Position numbers and translations under genes: made by a program
Part shown: positions 1-10,163 of the stretch, in pieces
Position numbering within the stretch: position 1 is the first letter of the stretch
Layout of the letters: each line of letters opens with the position of its first letter
DNA from: Actinernus sp. WN-2022
Taxonomy: Eukaryota > Cnidaria > Anthozoa > Actiniaria > Actinernidae
Direction: 5' to 3'
DNA: 64,000 bases
Assembly (NCBI GenBank): GCA_030867875.1
Contig: JAOWCC010001589.1
Coordinates: 80,995,537-81,059,536 of the forward strand
Notes under the pieces: generated by a model
What the model saw: only the letters and a program-made list of their open reading frames with translations
Databases searched by the model: none
Told to the model about the DNA's origin: nothing

Positions 1-827
1 TTACAGTATATCCGTACCTGAGCACCTCTGGAACCGGGGTACGTTGTTCTGTGCTTTTAAGGTCTCTTGTACAAACATTTATCCAACGCTAACATTTCTC
101 ACTGAATTTGCTGTAAAGGTTTTGGAACAGAAAAGCTCCTCCTGTGAGTGATCAAAAAGGCCGAGAAAAGACGAGAAACGACGAGAAACCTCTACTAGCG
201 GTGTACCGATCGATGCTTCATTCTCCGAGACATATCTCTTTGAGCGCCGGATTTATGAAGGTTTTTCACATCTAGAGTCACTCTTATTACATCTCCCCCA
301 GCGCAGCAGCAACAATGCTTGGTAGTCACCATTACTGATATGACTGGGAATCTTACTGAAGGCATTGATTCTTTTTTTGATCGAAAAAAATACGAATTCG
401 GTCCTAATTTAGTCTGCTGTTCTGCAGGTTCAGAGTACTAATAGATGAGTGTCTCAAATGTATATCCTGTCCACCGATGATGGAGCTATCACTATATTTC
501 TCTACTGTTCTTTCTACCCTGCGCCGGCTCTTTATCGCAGCTCGCTGATCGCGTCCATATCAGTATTTGTTGGATTAAAGCTTATTAACTGAAATGCCCG
601 TTTTGTTTATCTCTATTTAAAAGCTTTTACCCTCCTTCCCAAAACTGCAGTCTGCTCATTATATTACAGAACTATCAAGGGAACTGTTGGAAGCCTTTAA
701 TTTCTCGAACCAAAACCTCGGCCGTGAGAGGAGTCTTGTTTAGCTTGAGAGTTGAATAACTGCTTCGGTCATCATAAATTATTTCTGTGCTGAGTGTTTA
801 TTACCTATGAAACGTACCTCAAACAAG
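1..827. other. No gene recognised
   Basis: AT-rich sequence without a coding region, RNA gene or clear repeat that I can support. It ends where the first copy of the hairpin-ended interspersed repeat begins. Confidence 0.5.
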
Positions 828-1149
828 AGCGCCAGTTGAAATATCCTGAGCCTGTTGGAAGGCTTTCGCACGAGTGAAGTTAAATAAAACATTAAACTGG
901 CTTACATTTGAGAGATGGGACTCCAAGTTAGAGAGAAAGTTGCTCGCGGGTCCTCCACCATCTTGCTTTACTGTATTAAATTCTGTAAATACATTAACCT
1001 GGCGATTGTTGCGTGACCAGCACAGTGCAATCTGATTGGTGTGAATTTGACCTTTAACGCATGCGCAGAAAGCTTGCTGCACAGAATAAAAAAAAAAGGA
1101 ACGGCTTGCATTTTAAGACTCGGTGCTGCCACAGGCAGCCCGAGTAACA
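828..1149 (+). repeat. Interspersed repeat with terminal hairpin, copy 1
   Basis: The same sequence recurs at 41364-41737 (opposite strand) and 56707-57098 (same strand), so this is a dispersed element about 375-390 bp long. Shared landmarks are GCGCCAGTTGAAATATCCTG near one end and GGCAGCCCGAGTAA at the other. Its right end holds a strong hairpin: CTCGGTGCTGCC and GGCAGCCCGAG pair around a short ACA loop. Compared with the other copies, about 50-110 bp is missing at the left. The 60-bp satellite starts directly at the right end. No protein is encoded. The terminal hairpin recalls Helitron or Helentron 3' ends, but the diagnostic CTRR end and insertion site are not seen, so the superfamily is left open. 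Confidence 0.7.
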
Positions 1150-1665
1150 AGCCTAGTACAATTCTTTCAATAATACAAAACGGCATCGCTCCTGCTGCTA
1201 GTAGTAACAAGCCTAGTACAATTCTTTCAATAATACAAAACGGCATCGCTCCTGCTGCTAGTAGTAACAAGCCTAGTACAATTCTTTCAATAATACAAAA
1301 CGGCATCGCTCTGCTGCTAGTAGTAACAAGCCTAGTACAAGTTTTTCAATAATACAAAACGGCATCGCTCCTGCTGCTAGTAGTAACAAGTCTAGTACAA
1401 TTCTTTCAATAATACAAAACGGCATCGCTCCTGCTGCTAGTAGTAACAAGCCTAGTACAAGTTTTTCAATAATACAAAACGGCATCGCTCCTGCTGCTAG
1501 TAGTAACAAGCCTAGTACAATTCTTTCAATAATACAAAACGACATCGCTCCTGCAGCTAGTAATAACAAGCCTTTACAATTCGTTCAATAATACAGAACG
1601 ACATCGCTCCTGTTGCTAGTAGTAACAAGCCTTTACAAGTCTTTCAATAATACAAAACGACTAGC
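1143..1665 (+). repeat. 60-bp tandem satellite, about 8.5 units
   Basis: Units start AGTAACAAGCCTAGTACAAT and end near CTGCTGCTAGT. They begin at 1143, 1203, 1263, 1322, 1382, 1442 and 1502, with two more decayed units after that. One unit is 59 bp. Units differ by single changes such as ATTCTTTC or GTTTTTC. Because the period is a multiple of three, open frames appear on both strands; they are by-products of the repeat and not genes. The array abuts the hairpin end of the upstream repeat, and the unit junction (GCTGCTAGTAGTAACAAGCC) resembles that end, which suggests the satellite grew from the element's terminus. Confidence 0.93.
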
Positions 1666-3257
1666 TCTCCAAAACAGGAAAGGCCTGCGCAATTAATTAT
1701 AGCCTGATGGCACGTGGCACATTAATGAAAGGAATTGGGAAGGGGACTCATTACTTTCATTGTTAGCACATATAATGACAAGCGTTTGGTCAGCTGTAGA
1801 TGGTAAAAAATAACGAGTATCAATGCCAAAATTAAAGAGACTCCTCAGAGTTAGTTCACAAAGCGGCAAGAATCTATGTTGTTCGCTGTGAGGAGAAAAA
1901 AAAACTTGGCTTTTTCAATCAAAGGTAGGCCGAATAACTAGAAATTTGAATTCGTTGGTCGTTTGTTTGTTTACTCAGTGTATCTTTATCTGGATTCGGC
2001 GAGGAACTGAAGAAAAAACTTTTGCTGTTTAAAACATATTTTTTAAGCGGTAAAAGCACTTCACACTGAACACGGTTTGCAGCAAGTTAGTCACTGCAAG
2101 TTTCTTAGTCAATATGAACTGGAACCAAAGCCTAGTCAAATTAAGCGGGTGTTTTTATGTATATATTAGACACGTTTCTCTTGAAACGGTTATCTTTCAC
2201 TACACACCCAAGTTTTGGTAAACGTAAACGGGCACTCCTTGATTTGGGGATATGAACCATGTGGTCCACATCTGGTTTAAGGTGGCTCGCGCGTATTGCC
2301 ACAGCCAATTTGGCATCATAAAGATTCTCACTTTTCAACGGGCAGTTTTTGGCAGATCTTTGAGATTTTTTGGACCATGTATTGACTGAAAGACAATTCA
2401 CTGAAAGACAATAACCTGTTTTACAATGTTCTAAAACAACCCACGTATGGTTTGCGCACAAACTAATAAGGAATAGAAAAATAGAAAAGAGAGAATTTAC
2501 AGGCCGTAAATAAAAACTAAAAAAATGCTTCTGGGATATAAGCTAAAACCATGTTTGTATGAGAGAATACATAGAGGTTAATTACTGACCGGGCGGTCTG
2601 TTTTATAGAGAAAACTTCAGTTTCCAGCTGGTACCGATTAAAACACTGTTAAAATATCTTGCAAGATCTATTTCATACGAGTTCGTGTGTAACATTACTC
2701 ACTTTGACTTCTTGGAATATACATTTTCCAGTTAATGTTATTTGGTCTGTAGCTTGGCTTCAAACGGATAAAATACTTTTTTGATATATTGCAGAATCGA
2801 AGAGCGGAAGACCTTGGAACTGATAGCAGCTGTAGGAAGTAGCGAAAGCGGAGCAGTTCACTGAGCTTTCGTCAAATATCTGAACAAAGACGGCGAAATA
2901 AATCGCTTCGACAATACTTGAAGCACCCGAGGAGTTGTTCACTATTCAGATGAAAGTTGAATATCTACATACGTCCCCCCTCAAACGGACAAGCAAAAGG
3001 AACCGACAAGCTACACACTTGAAAAGTGTTTCCGCTGAGGTAGAAGAGAGGAATCAAAGATCTAGACAAAACAAATTTGTGGATGACAAATTGAGAACAC
3101 CTTGCCATCAATCAATCGTAACTAAAATCGACGGACGTTTTTGGAAAAAATAAACGTGACGGAACACATTACTGTATTTCGAAACCATCGCTTGACATTG
3201 TAAATATAGCCAAGCATCCAAGAAGGATATATATTATTAAAGAAACAGCGATATATC
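1666..3257. other. No gene recognised upstream of the GPCR
   Basis: I see no supportable coding region or repeat here. Part of it could be promoter or 5' UTR of the GPCR gene at 3258. The short open frames (for example 2935-3153 on the plus strand) show no domain or motif. Confidence 0.4.
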
Positions 3258-4277
3258 ATGGATAAGCCAATCAACGAGAGCCTGATTGCACATGGTAATA
3301 ACATTACAAAGTACTCCGTCATTTTCCCGGCCATGTCTCTCAAAGAATTCGCTGCAGTAATAGCTTTTTTCATTCTTCTTATTATTGTCATACTCATTGG
3401 CAATGGATTAATATTTTCCGCCTTCATCATAAATCGCAAATTGCGATCCGTCACGAATAAGCTTGTCTTAGGGTTAGCTGTCAGCGATCTCTTGGTCGGT
3501 TTAATTTCCATCCCTTGTTGGATCTACATCCTGTTTATGACTTACTACGGGACTACCTACAGCCACGAAACCTATCAGTTCTATATAACTTTTGATATAT
3601 TCGTAGGGTCGGCTTCTATACTGCAGTTGACATCTATTAGCATCGAACGGTGTCACGCAATCGTGCGACCTCTAATGCACCGAACTCTTTCACGGTGCTC
3701 ATTTCGCGCCATGATAACCATTCCTTGGGTTTATTCTATTGCGATAGCCGTTCTCCAACCAATCCAATATGACCGTTGGCAAAAAGTATACACCTTACTC
3801 ATGGCTTTCACGTGTTTCTTACTGCCGTTTGTTGTTATTCTGGCAGCGTACATCTGTATTTATATAACGGCGAGGTCGAAACCTGCCAGTTTTAAGCTCA
3901 CACGTCGAACATCTCAGCGAAATAGCTTAAGAAACGAGATCCGCCTTTCAGTAACCGTGGCAGTCATAACACTTCTGTTCCTAATCGCATGGCTTCCACT
4001 TTTTGTTCTAACGATCATCGCAACTTACTTTCCCTCACATCTTCCTTCAACAGTAACTACGCACCGCCTGCTCAAGTTTGCCAAGTGGATGCACTACAGT
4101 AACAGTTCAATCAATCCTTTTATTTATGCTTTCAGAAACAATAAGATGCTTAGGACATTTCGATTTATCATCTCAAAGGTTCTGTGCGGCCGTTTCAAGC
4201 CTAGGACAAGGGGATTTGTTGTCAGAGGGGCTGCATCTCTTCAGAGATCGTCTCAGTCAAGATCAAGACAGACTTGA
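3258..4277 (+). CDS. Class A (rhodopsin-like) G protein-coupled receptor, orphan
   Basis: Single-exon frame of 339 residues, the usual size of a small class A receptor at the plasma membrane. Seven hydrophobic segments are visible: TM1 31-57 (GN at 48-49), TM2 68-91 (SDLL, Asp77), TM3 107-131 ending in Glu-Arg-Cys at 130-132 in place of DRY, TM4 150-168 (Trp157), TM5 178-203 (Pro190), TM6 232-256 (AWLP in place of CWxP) and TM7 275-293 with NPFIY at 286-290. The short N-terminus has two N-glycosylation sequons (Asn6, Asn15). Cys310 could anchor the tail, which is rich in Ser and Arg. The conserved Cys at the top of TM3 is absent and extracellular loop 2 is only about ten residues with no Cys, so the usual disulfide cannot form. 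Melanocortin, EDG and cannabinoid receptors share that loss, but ligand and family cannot be assigned. The first ATG is used; a second Met is at residue 26. Confidence 0.9.
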   Translation: MDKPINESLIAHGNNITKYSVIFPAMSLKEFAAVIAFFILLIIVILIGNGLIFSAFIINRKLRSVTNKLVLGLAVSDLLVGLISIPCWIYILFMTYYGTTYSHETYQFYITFDIFVGSASILQLTSISIERCHAIVRPLMHRTLSRCSFRAMITIPWVYSIAIAVLQPIQYDRWQKVYTLLMAFTCFLLPFVVILAAYICIYITARSKPASFKLTRRTSQRNSLRNEIRLSVTVAVITLLFLIAWLPLFVLTIIATYFPSHLPSTVTTHRLLKFAKWMHYSNSSINPFIYAFRNNKMLRTFRFIISKVLCGRFKPRTRGFVVRGAASLQRSSQSRSRQT

Positions 4278-4874
4278 TGATATTGTGCAAAGAAAAGAAT
4301 TAGGGAATATTGCATGAATATCAGAAGTCCTTCCTGGTTATGGCTTCTGATGAATATGAAAACAAGCGAAACCAAAGCAACGAGCTGGTGGACACATCGG
4401 GTAATAACGTACAAAATACTGAGGAACTTTAAGCAACCACAACGGTAACGTCTAGGACGACAATACCTACACGTGAGAGTGCATGCAGTTGCCCACATTT
4501 CGACTGTCAGTCGCCGGCAAAAACTGCACAACGTGAAAACCCCAAAATCTAACTCTCTTGAGACATGATAATGAATCATTCAAACGTTTTTGTAACAAAA
4601 CGAACCATATTCATGAAAAGAATGTTCTAGAATTGTGGTGAAAAGCATATAATTATTATTTCGGCGCTAAAGTTATGTCACTAACATGCGCAGTTCGAGT
4701 ACGGTGAAAAAAAATCACGTCCCATAATGATGAGACGGCTCGCGTTCTTAAAGAAGGAGTGAGAGAAAGCTCTCATATCGGGTCATAGAAGTGACTGCCG
4801 TCAGCTTGAAAGCACAGCCCTTGCAAGGGCTTTAACTGTATGAATATATATATACCCGGGTATTTATGCAGATT
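4278..4874. other. GPCR downstream region, no gene
   Basis: Probably GPCR 3' UTR and intergenic sequence. A short near-palindrome (GCCCTTGCAAGGGC, about 4816-4829) precedes the TIR element that starts near 4882. Confidence 0.4.
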
Positions 4875-4962
4875 ATGAATACAAGGGCTTTATCTTTATA
4901 TTATTTCATACTTGACACGGTTTTCTTTGTTCTTCATGACGCTTTATTTCCATACATACCCT

Positions 4963-5055
4963 ATTATAAATGCAAGGGATGTATGAGAAACGTTCCCGGG
5001 TTGTAATCCAGATACAACCCGGGAACTTTTCTCATACATCCCTTGCATTTATAAT
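4963..5055. repeat. 93-bp near-perfect palindrome
   Basis: The arms are about 43 bp (beginning ATTATAAATGCAAGGGATGT) around a 7-base loop ATCCAGA, with one or two mismatches. It can form a long hairpin or cruciform. It lies inside TIR element A. Confidence 0.9.
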
Positions 5056-5266
5056 GAGCAATTCAATACAATTCAACGATATTTTGTTGTTTCTAGCTTA
5101 TTATTTTCTCCAAGGAATTCATTCACCTTGGCTTCAGCCAAACTTACTAAATATCCCTATAATGATTTAAACCTTTTCTCCGTCTTGGTACTTGCCCAAA
5201 ATCTACCTAAAAAGAGCTACATCAATGAAAATTTTGTGAAAACCTCGCCAAGTATGAAATAAGTCA

Positions 5267-5349
5267 GTTAAATACCGCGAACCTCAGCTTTTATCCAGAT
5301 ACACCCTCGGGATGTATCTGGCTAAAAGCCTCGGTTCTCGGTATTTAAC
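5267..5349. repeat. 83-bp imperfect palindrome
   Basis: The arms are about 37 bp (beginning GTTAAATACCG) around the loop CCCTCGGGA, with a few mismatches. It lies inside TIR element A. The same loop sequence is the point where the much larger insert of the related element near 9610 begins. Confidence 0.85.
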
Positions 5350-5413
5350 TCTTCCTTGATCCGTTATAATGAGAAACTGTTGTTCAACCGGTTTTTATCG
5401 CAGATAAAGCCCT

Positions 5414-6128
5414 ATGAATAACACAAAAAGCCGAGCCAATCGGGTACTATTAAAAGGCGATCATTTCCTTTTTGACACATTCCCTATTGTATTCGATAAC
5501 CTTTATTTCACTAAGATCCCAGGGAATTTCAATATATATATATATATAAATACCTTGAATATCTAATGAGCTAATGAATGCTCTTGAATACCTAATCAGG
5601 TCGGGCCGTTTAGCAGGAATGCAATCACGTGGTTGTACTGGATGGCAAAGAGATCGGTAGTGTTATTATCTAAACCTGTTTGTAAATGCTATTTTCCACC
5701 TCCAATCGATTGTCGATCTTTGCCGTCCAGCATCCACAGCAATGCCGTTCCCATGGGGATACGGCCCTCGGGATATGGTGTATATGACTTACTTCCTCGG
5801 TTCAAGGTACTCTTACATAAAGGAACTAATATAACCACCCAATTGGCAATACCATGTTAAATACATTAACATTCAAATAAAGTCTATTATTATTATTATT
5901 ACCTGATTATTATTATTATTATTATTATTATTGTTATAAACATCAAATGTAGGCAGAAAACACTTTTCTACCTCTCGTCGTCACTGTCGTCGTCGCTTAG
6001 TTAAGTTCCCACATGACTGACCCATTGTATAAATGGCGTCAATTTAAATAGGTATTATCCCGGGCAAATTCACGTGTACTGTTTCTTCTTTTTTGTTATT
6101 TCTACCGAAATATCGGTAGTAATTATAT
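5414..6128. other. No gene; (ATT)n microsatellite at 5884-5936
   Basis: The AAATAAAGTCTATTATTATT run near 5876 looks like the 3' tail of an old LINE or SINE, but no coding remnant can be recognised upstream of it. Confidence 0.4.
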
Positions 6129-6129
6129 T

Positions 6130-6320
6130 TAGTATATACCACACCAGTGAATATCACTTTTCACGCGCTCTGATTGGCTACTCAAAGAGTGAATATGATT
6201 TCATATTCACCTCCGAGCAAAGCAGTGATCATCTCGCGCGAGTTTTTGTCCATTTGACAGAAAATAAAATAACTATTTGGTGCTGGCTATTCACCTGCAG
6301 TGTGGTATAATTATACTAAA
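6130..6320. mobile_element. Short TIR element (MITE)
   Basis: The left end reads TAGTATATACCACACCAGTG. The right end is the complement of TAGTATAATTATACCACACTG. This gives about 190 bp with imperfect inverted ends and no coding capacity. A small palindrome (ACAATTATTCACC and GGTGAATAATTGT) follows at 6321-6356. No clear target duplication was found. Confidence 0.5.
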
Positions 6321-6356
6321 ACAATTATTCACCTCAGTGTTGGTGAATAATTGTTA

Positions 6357-7734
6357 AATATTTCCCAGTAACCGTACAATCAGCCTTTCATCTTGTCTTA
6401 ACATTGTTTCTTCGCCGGACTTATAAAATACACGTGTAAAAGTGTTATTGAATTGGCCACTTTGGAAAAGAGTAGGGGATTGGGGCAAGAGTGGTCTCGC
6501 AAAGGCGCTTGGGATCGTTACAGGGGACACGCATCGTTCCCGAATACAAACAAACACGGCGAATATCGCAATTAACTCCTCGAATACAAGCAGAGAAAGT
6601 GAAATAAGCTTGAAAGAAGACACTACCAGAAGCAAAGCTCAACAGTAGTGTCCAGAAATGTGGGTTCATAAAAGCCAACTTACTTAAGGTTACCGTGAAA
6701 ATATTTTTTACGGACAGAAATGTAGTTTTAGTAGTAGTGTCTCATATACCAAAAACTCCGTTCAAAAAAAATATCATTGACGGAGAAATACCAAAAGGAA
6801 GTTTTTAACCGGAAGTGAAAGGTTCTTTTTGATGGACATCAGACTAAAAAGGCAATAGACACATGACAAGTGCTCACTCACCCGTAACGACCGTGAGGAG
6901 CACATATTAATAAATTCATTTCATATACAAATGTTTACGTTTATTGAGAAAAGTTTTTCCACACACGATTCCACAATTCCATCGGTTGTTGGCCTTATAT
7001 CTTACAAAAAGCAAGCAGGATGCCCTTAGCTTGAAAAACAAAGAAAAAAGAAAAGAAAAACGAGGCCAAACAATGCATACGACTACAAAGCCAAATAGGA
7101 GTCCTCGCAAAACCCGACAAGCGCTCGTATTTTCACTTTCAGACAGAGTGCCGAGTGGTCCACATCTGAACATAAAGAAGAATTGATAAGAGCCAGCCGA
7201 GAGAATATTTGTTTCCAAGAAAACTTAGATGGAAACGTAGTCTGACGGTGACCCTGAATCGGTTGAACCACGATCTCGCCGTGGTGTTTCAGACGCCTGC
7301 AAATCGCTGTCTCCTCTACTAACTATGCTGGCATTCAAGGCGTCTCTATAGGTGTTCACATTGGCTTTGCCCCTCGAGGTCTTTTTGTATTTTTCTAGCC
7401 TGGGAAACCAGCCGACTCTTCCGCTACCATTTTTCAAGTCACACAAAAAAGAACAAACATTTTCTCGATGCGGCGCGTAGCTTTGATCGGAAATCAACAT
7501 TGGCGGGAAATCTTGACAGATAGTCGAAATGTGATGAGAAATGATTGGCCAAGAGCTTGCTAATTGTTGGAGAGGCGGGCTTCAGATCACGCACGACAGA
7601 CGGGTATATTTTTTGAAGTGCTATTTTCTCGCTTTCGATTTTCAATCAAAATAGAGTTTTAAAAAAGATCTCACTCAAGAGTAATTTATTCGATTTGTGC
7701 GAAATTTTCACAAAATGCCAATTGATATCTCAGC
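6357..7734. other. No gene recognised
   Basis: Several short open frames lie on both strands, but none shows a domain, codon structure or splice context that would support a gene. Confidence 0.4.
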
Positions 7735-8440
7735 TGCAAAACCGTGTCGGGGAATTGGGAAATTCTAAAAAGAGAGCTCTTGACGACGTTTCCCGCATAT
7801 CTACTCGGATTCTTTTTCGCCTTTTCACGGAAAGCATGATAACTTTTGAACTACCTTATTATAGGAAATTAACAATGCACGTTGACAACGCGAAAAAAAT
7901 TAACGTTACACTAAATTAACGCGAATTTTTCAAAAGTTAGGTTTACATGCATTAAATTAACGCGAATTTTTCGATAAGCATCTTGCTTTATTTACTGCGA
8001 TTTTCATAATTCTGCAAACTCGCACTTTACATTTCTGAACGCCAACTGCGTTTTGGCTTCCGTCAATAAAACCTTCCAAGACAAGTGCACGGATGTTTCT
8101 AAGTTTTTTTTAAAGCCGAAAATTTGGGTTTGAAGCCTAACTAGACCCTATCAATTCAAAAGATCTTTCAAAGCCTCACGGTGAAATCACCAAGAGCTGC
8201 TCACTCGTTTGATTGACGGAAACCAAACCGCAATAGTGACTCTGAAGAGCCAATAGAGGAGTCATGAACTAATAAGGTTTTGAAATGAAATAAAGGTGCT
8301 TTAAAATAACAATGTTGTAAAATAGCGTGCATTAAATTTACATCGACATTAATTAAGATACATTAAATTAACGCGAATTTTGTAAAATCGCGTTAATAAA
8401 GGTAACTCTAATTTTGAAATTCCCCGACACGATTTTGTAA
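7735..8440. mobile_element. TIR element with repeated TTAACGCGAATTTT motif
   Basis: The left end has CCGTGTCGGGGAATT and the right end has the complement AATTCCCCGACACG (8416-8432). The motif TTAACGCGAATTTT occurs at 7915, 7957 and 8366, with a reverse copy (CGCGTTAAT) at 8391. No transposase is encoded. The outer limits are approximate. Confidence 0.55.
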
Positions 8441-8977
8441 TACGATTCCTCTGAAATACGACAAAGCAAATAGATTTTTAAACTTTAAACTATTTTCGGA
8501 GTCGGAGCTTCTGAAAGCCATCTCACTAGATCGGAGAAACGGGTGGCGGAAAATTCGAGATTTTCAAAGAACTCAAAACTTTTTATGGTCTATTGGCTCT
8601 TCGATTATGACGCAAAGGTTGTCACACCAAAGTCAATGCGTACAAAAGCCTACATATCGATACCCGGTGACTGACTTCCGGTTCGGCTAACAGATTTTAC
8701 TCGAAAATACATGGTTTTGAGCGCCTTCTAAAAACAAATAAAATGATTTACAACTTCTTCTCACCCTCGATTCAAAGTTAAGTAATATCTAATCTACGAC
8801 TGGTAACGTTTAGAGTGATTTTATTAAGATTTCGACGGGTCAAATTTAGATTTGCTTGCGGGAGTTGAAGTGAATTTTTACAAGGCATTCCAGGTCAGTA
8901 TGGACGACCAAGTAGAGGAAAACTGGATTTAGTTTGGATACGCATGTCTGAACTGACTTCTTACCGTTTCAGTGATA

Positions 8978-9335
8978 GACCCTTCCACGGTTTTTTTAAA
9001 CTTTTGATATATACGTATATAACAGCAAAACCGTTGATACTGCTGAAAAGAGCACATCGAAGTTAGTCAAAATCCCAAATTTGAGTTATAGCAAAGATAC
9101 AGGCCTGCAAACTCGGAAAATTTCGAGAAATTTTACAGACGTTTGTATGGAAATTTTGATTGGGGCGCAAGTTTGTTACGTCTGTAAACTTTTCCGAGTT
9201 TGCGGGCCTATATCTTTGCTCCTATTCAAGATATAAATTTTGACTAACTTTAAGGTGCTCTTTTCACCAGTATCGACGGTTTTGCTGTTATACGTATATA
9301 TAACTGAAAAGTAAAAAAAAAACCGTAGAAGGGTC
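8978..9335. mobile_element. Palindromic foldback MITE with TA flanks
   Basis: It starts GACCCTTCCACGGTTTTTTT and ends with the complement of GACCCTTCTACGGTTTTTTT, flanked by TA on both sides (8976-8977, 9336-9337). The arms run about 170 bp and meet in a short centre around the CAAACTCGGAAAA block and its complement. The structure and TA flank fit a Tc1/mariner-type non-autonomous element. No coding capacity. Confidence 0.8.
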
Positions 9336-9636
9336 TATTCAAATAGAACAATACATTTTCAGCATTTTGATGTATAGACACTCGAGGTTTCTCTAGTTTA
9401 GAGTGGATCAAATCGCTTTTATATCACACTTAACACGGTTTTCTTTGTTCTTCATAGGGGTCAAACTCTGGTATAAACCCGTTGAACAATAGAATAATTA
9501 AATCATAAATCTGAGGTTTATAACTGTTACAGGGAGGTTTATAACTCAGTTTTAAACCTCCTTTCCATTTGAGAAAACCTCGCCAAATGTGATATAGGTC
9601 ACGGCCCTCGGGATGTTTAGGATGGTCGTAAAACAT

Positions 9637-9736
9637 GGACGGGGACGCATGGACGGGAACGGGGACGGGGACGGGGCCGGGGACGCGGGGCCGGGGACGC
9701 GGGGACGGGGACGCGGGGACGCGGGGACGCGGGGAC
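9637..9736. repeat. GGGGAC(G) minisatellite in left arm
   Basis: Short G-rich units (GGGGACG, GGGGACGC) are repeated; the reverse-complement counterpart (GTCCCC units) is at 11130-11185. The open frame of Pro-Arg repeats across it is an artefact of the repeat. Confidence 0.85.
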
Positions 9737-10136
9737 GTGACCTGACCTTAGAAACACAGTATTTTTGACTGCTAAAATAAAAAGCGAGTAATTATGTGTG
9801 TATTCAATGCATTGTTGTGTCACTAGCTGGTCATTTAGGTTAGAAAACACGTAATCAAAATTGTTTTCCCTCACGAACCGACGCCATCTTGGAAAGCCTC
9901 GTTTCCACGCTCTCTTAGTGAGATTATGGAGCCTGGGAAGGACCAGACGGCCATAGAGCTTCATCAAGCGACATAATATGTGGCATACTCCGCCCTAGAT
10001 ATGAAGAAAATTACAAGATTTTTCAAATTGTAAACAGTCATTTTATGAAAATCTGATAGCCCAGTTTAAAGGGAGTCACGAAGTGAGCGCAAAGAAGTCG
10101 GCGGTTTTCGGAGGCTAATGGTGTTTACATGAAGGA

Positions 10137-10163
10137 GGGGGGGGGGGGGGGGGGGGGGGGGGG
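10137..10163 (+). repeat. Poly-G run of about 27 bases
   Basis: A homopolymer G tract in the spacer of inverted-repeat element B. Its length may not be exact in the assembly. Confidence 0.8.

Larger units (their letters stand above)
4882..5413. mobile_element. Foldback TIR element A with two internal palindromes
   Basis: The ends carry AGGGCTTTATCT in inverted orientation (4884 onward and the complement ending at 5413). The direct repeat TATGAATA flanks the element (4874-4881 and about 5413-5420), a target-site duplication of 7-8 bp that would fit the hAT group. Two large palindromes lie inside, at 4963-5055 and 5267-5349. No transposase is encoded, so the element is non-autonomous. Pieces of it (ACACGGTTTTCTTTGTTCTTC, AACCTCGCCAA, CTCGGTTCTCGGTAT) recur in the element at 9393-11260, so the two are related. 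Confidence 0.7.

Noticed and set aside
828..1149. Helitron
   Set aside because: A terminal hairpin is present, but the CTRR end, the 5' TC end and insertion between A and T are not shown. Kept as an unclassified repeat.
1041..1569. Open frames with repeated PFCIIERIVLG or SNKPSTILSIIQNG units
   Set aside because: They are produced by the 60-bp satellite, whose period is a multiple of three; both strands are open at once.
3258..4277. Naming the GPCR as a melanocortin or adenosine receptor
   Set aside because: Loss of the disulfide is compatible with that group, but no ligand-specific motif is visible, so it stays an orphan.
4345..4375. Second hammerhead core (CTGATGA ... GAAA)
   Set aside because: CTGATGAATATG is followed by a GCGAAAC, but no helix II can form between the two boxes.
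9617..9967. Pro/Arg-rich open frame of 116 residues
   Set aside because: It runs through the GGGGACG satellite arm of an inverted-repeat element.
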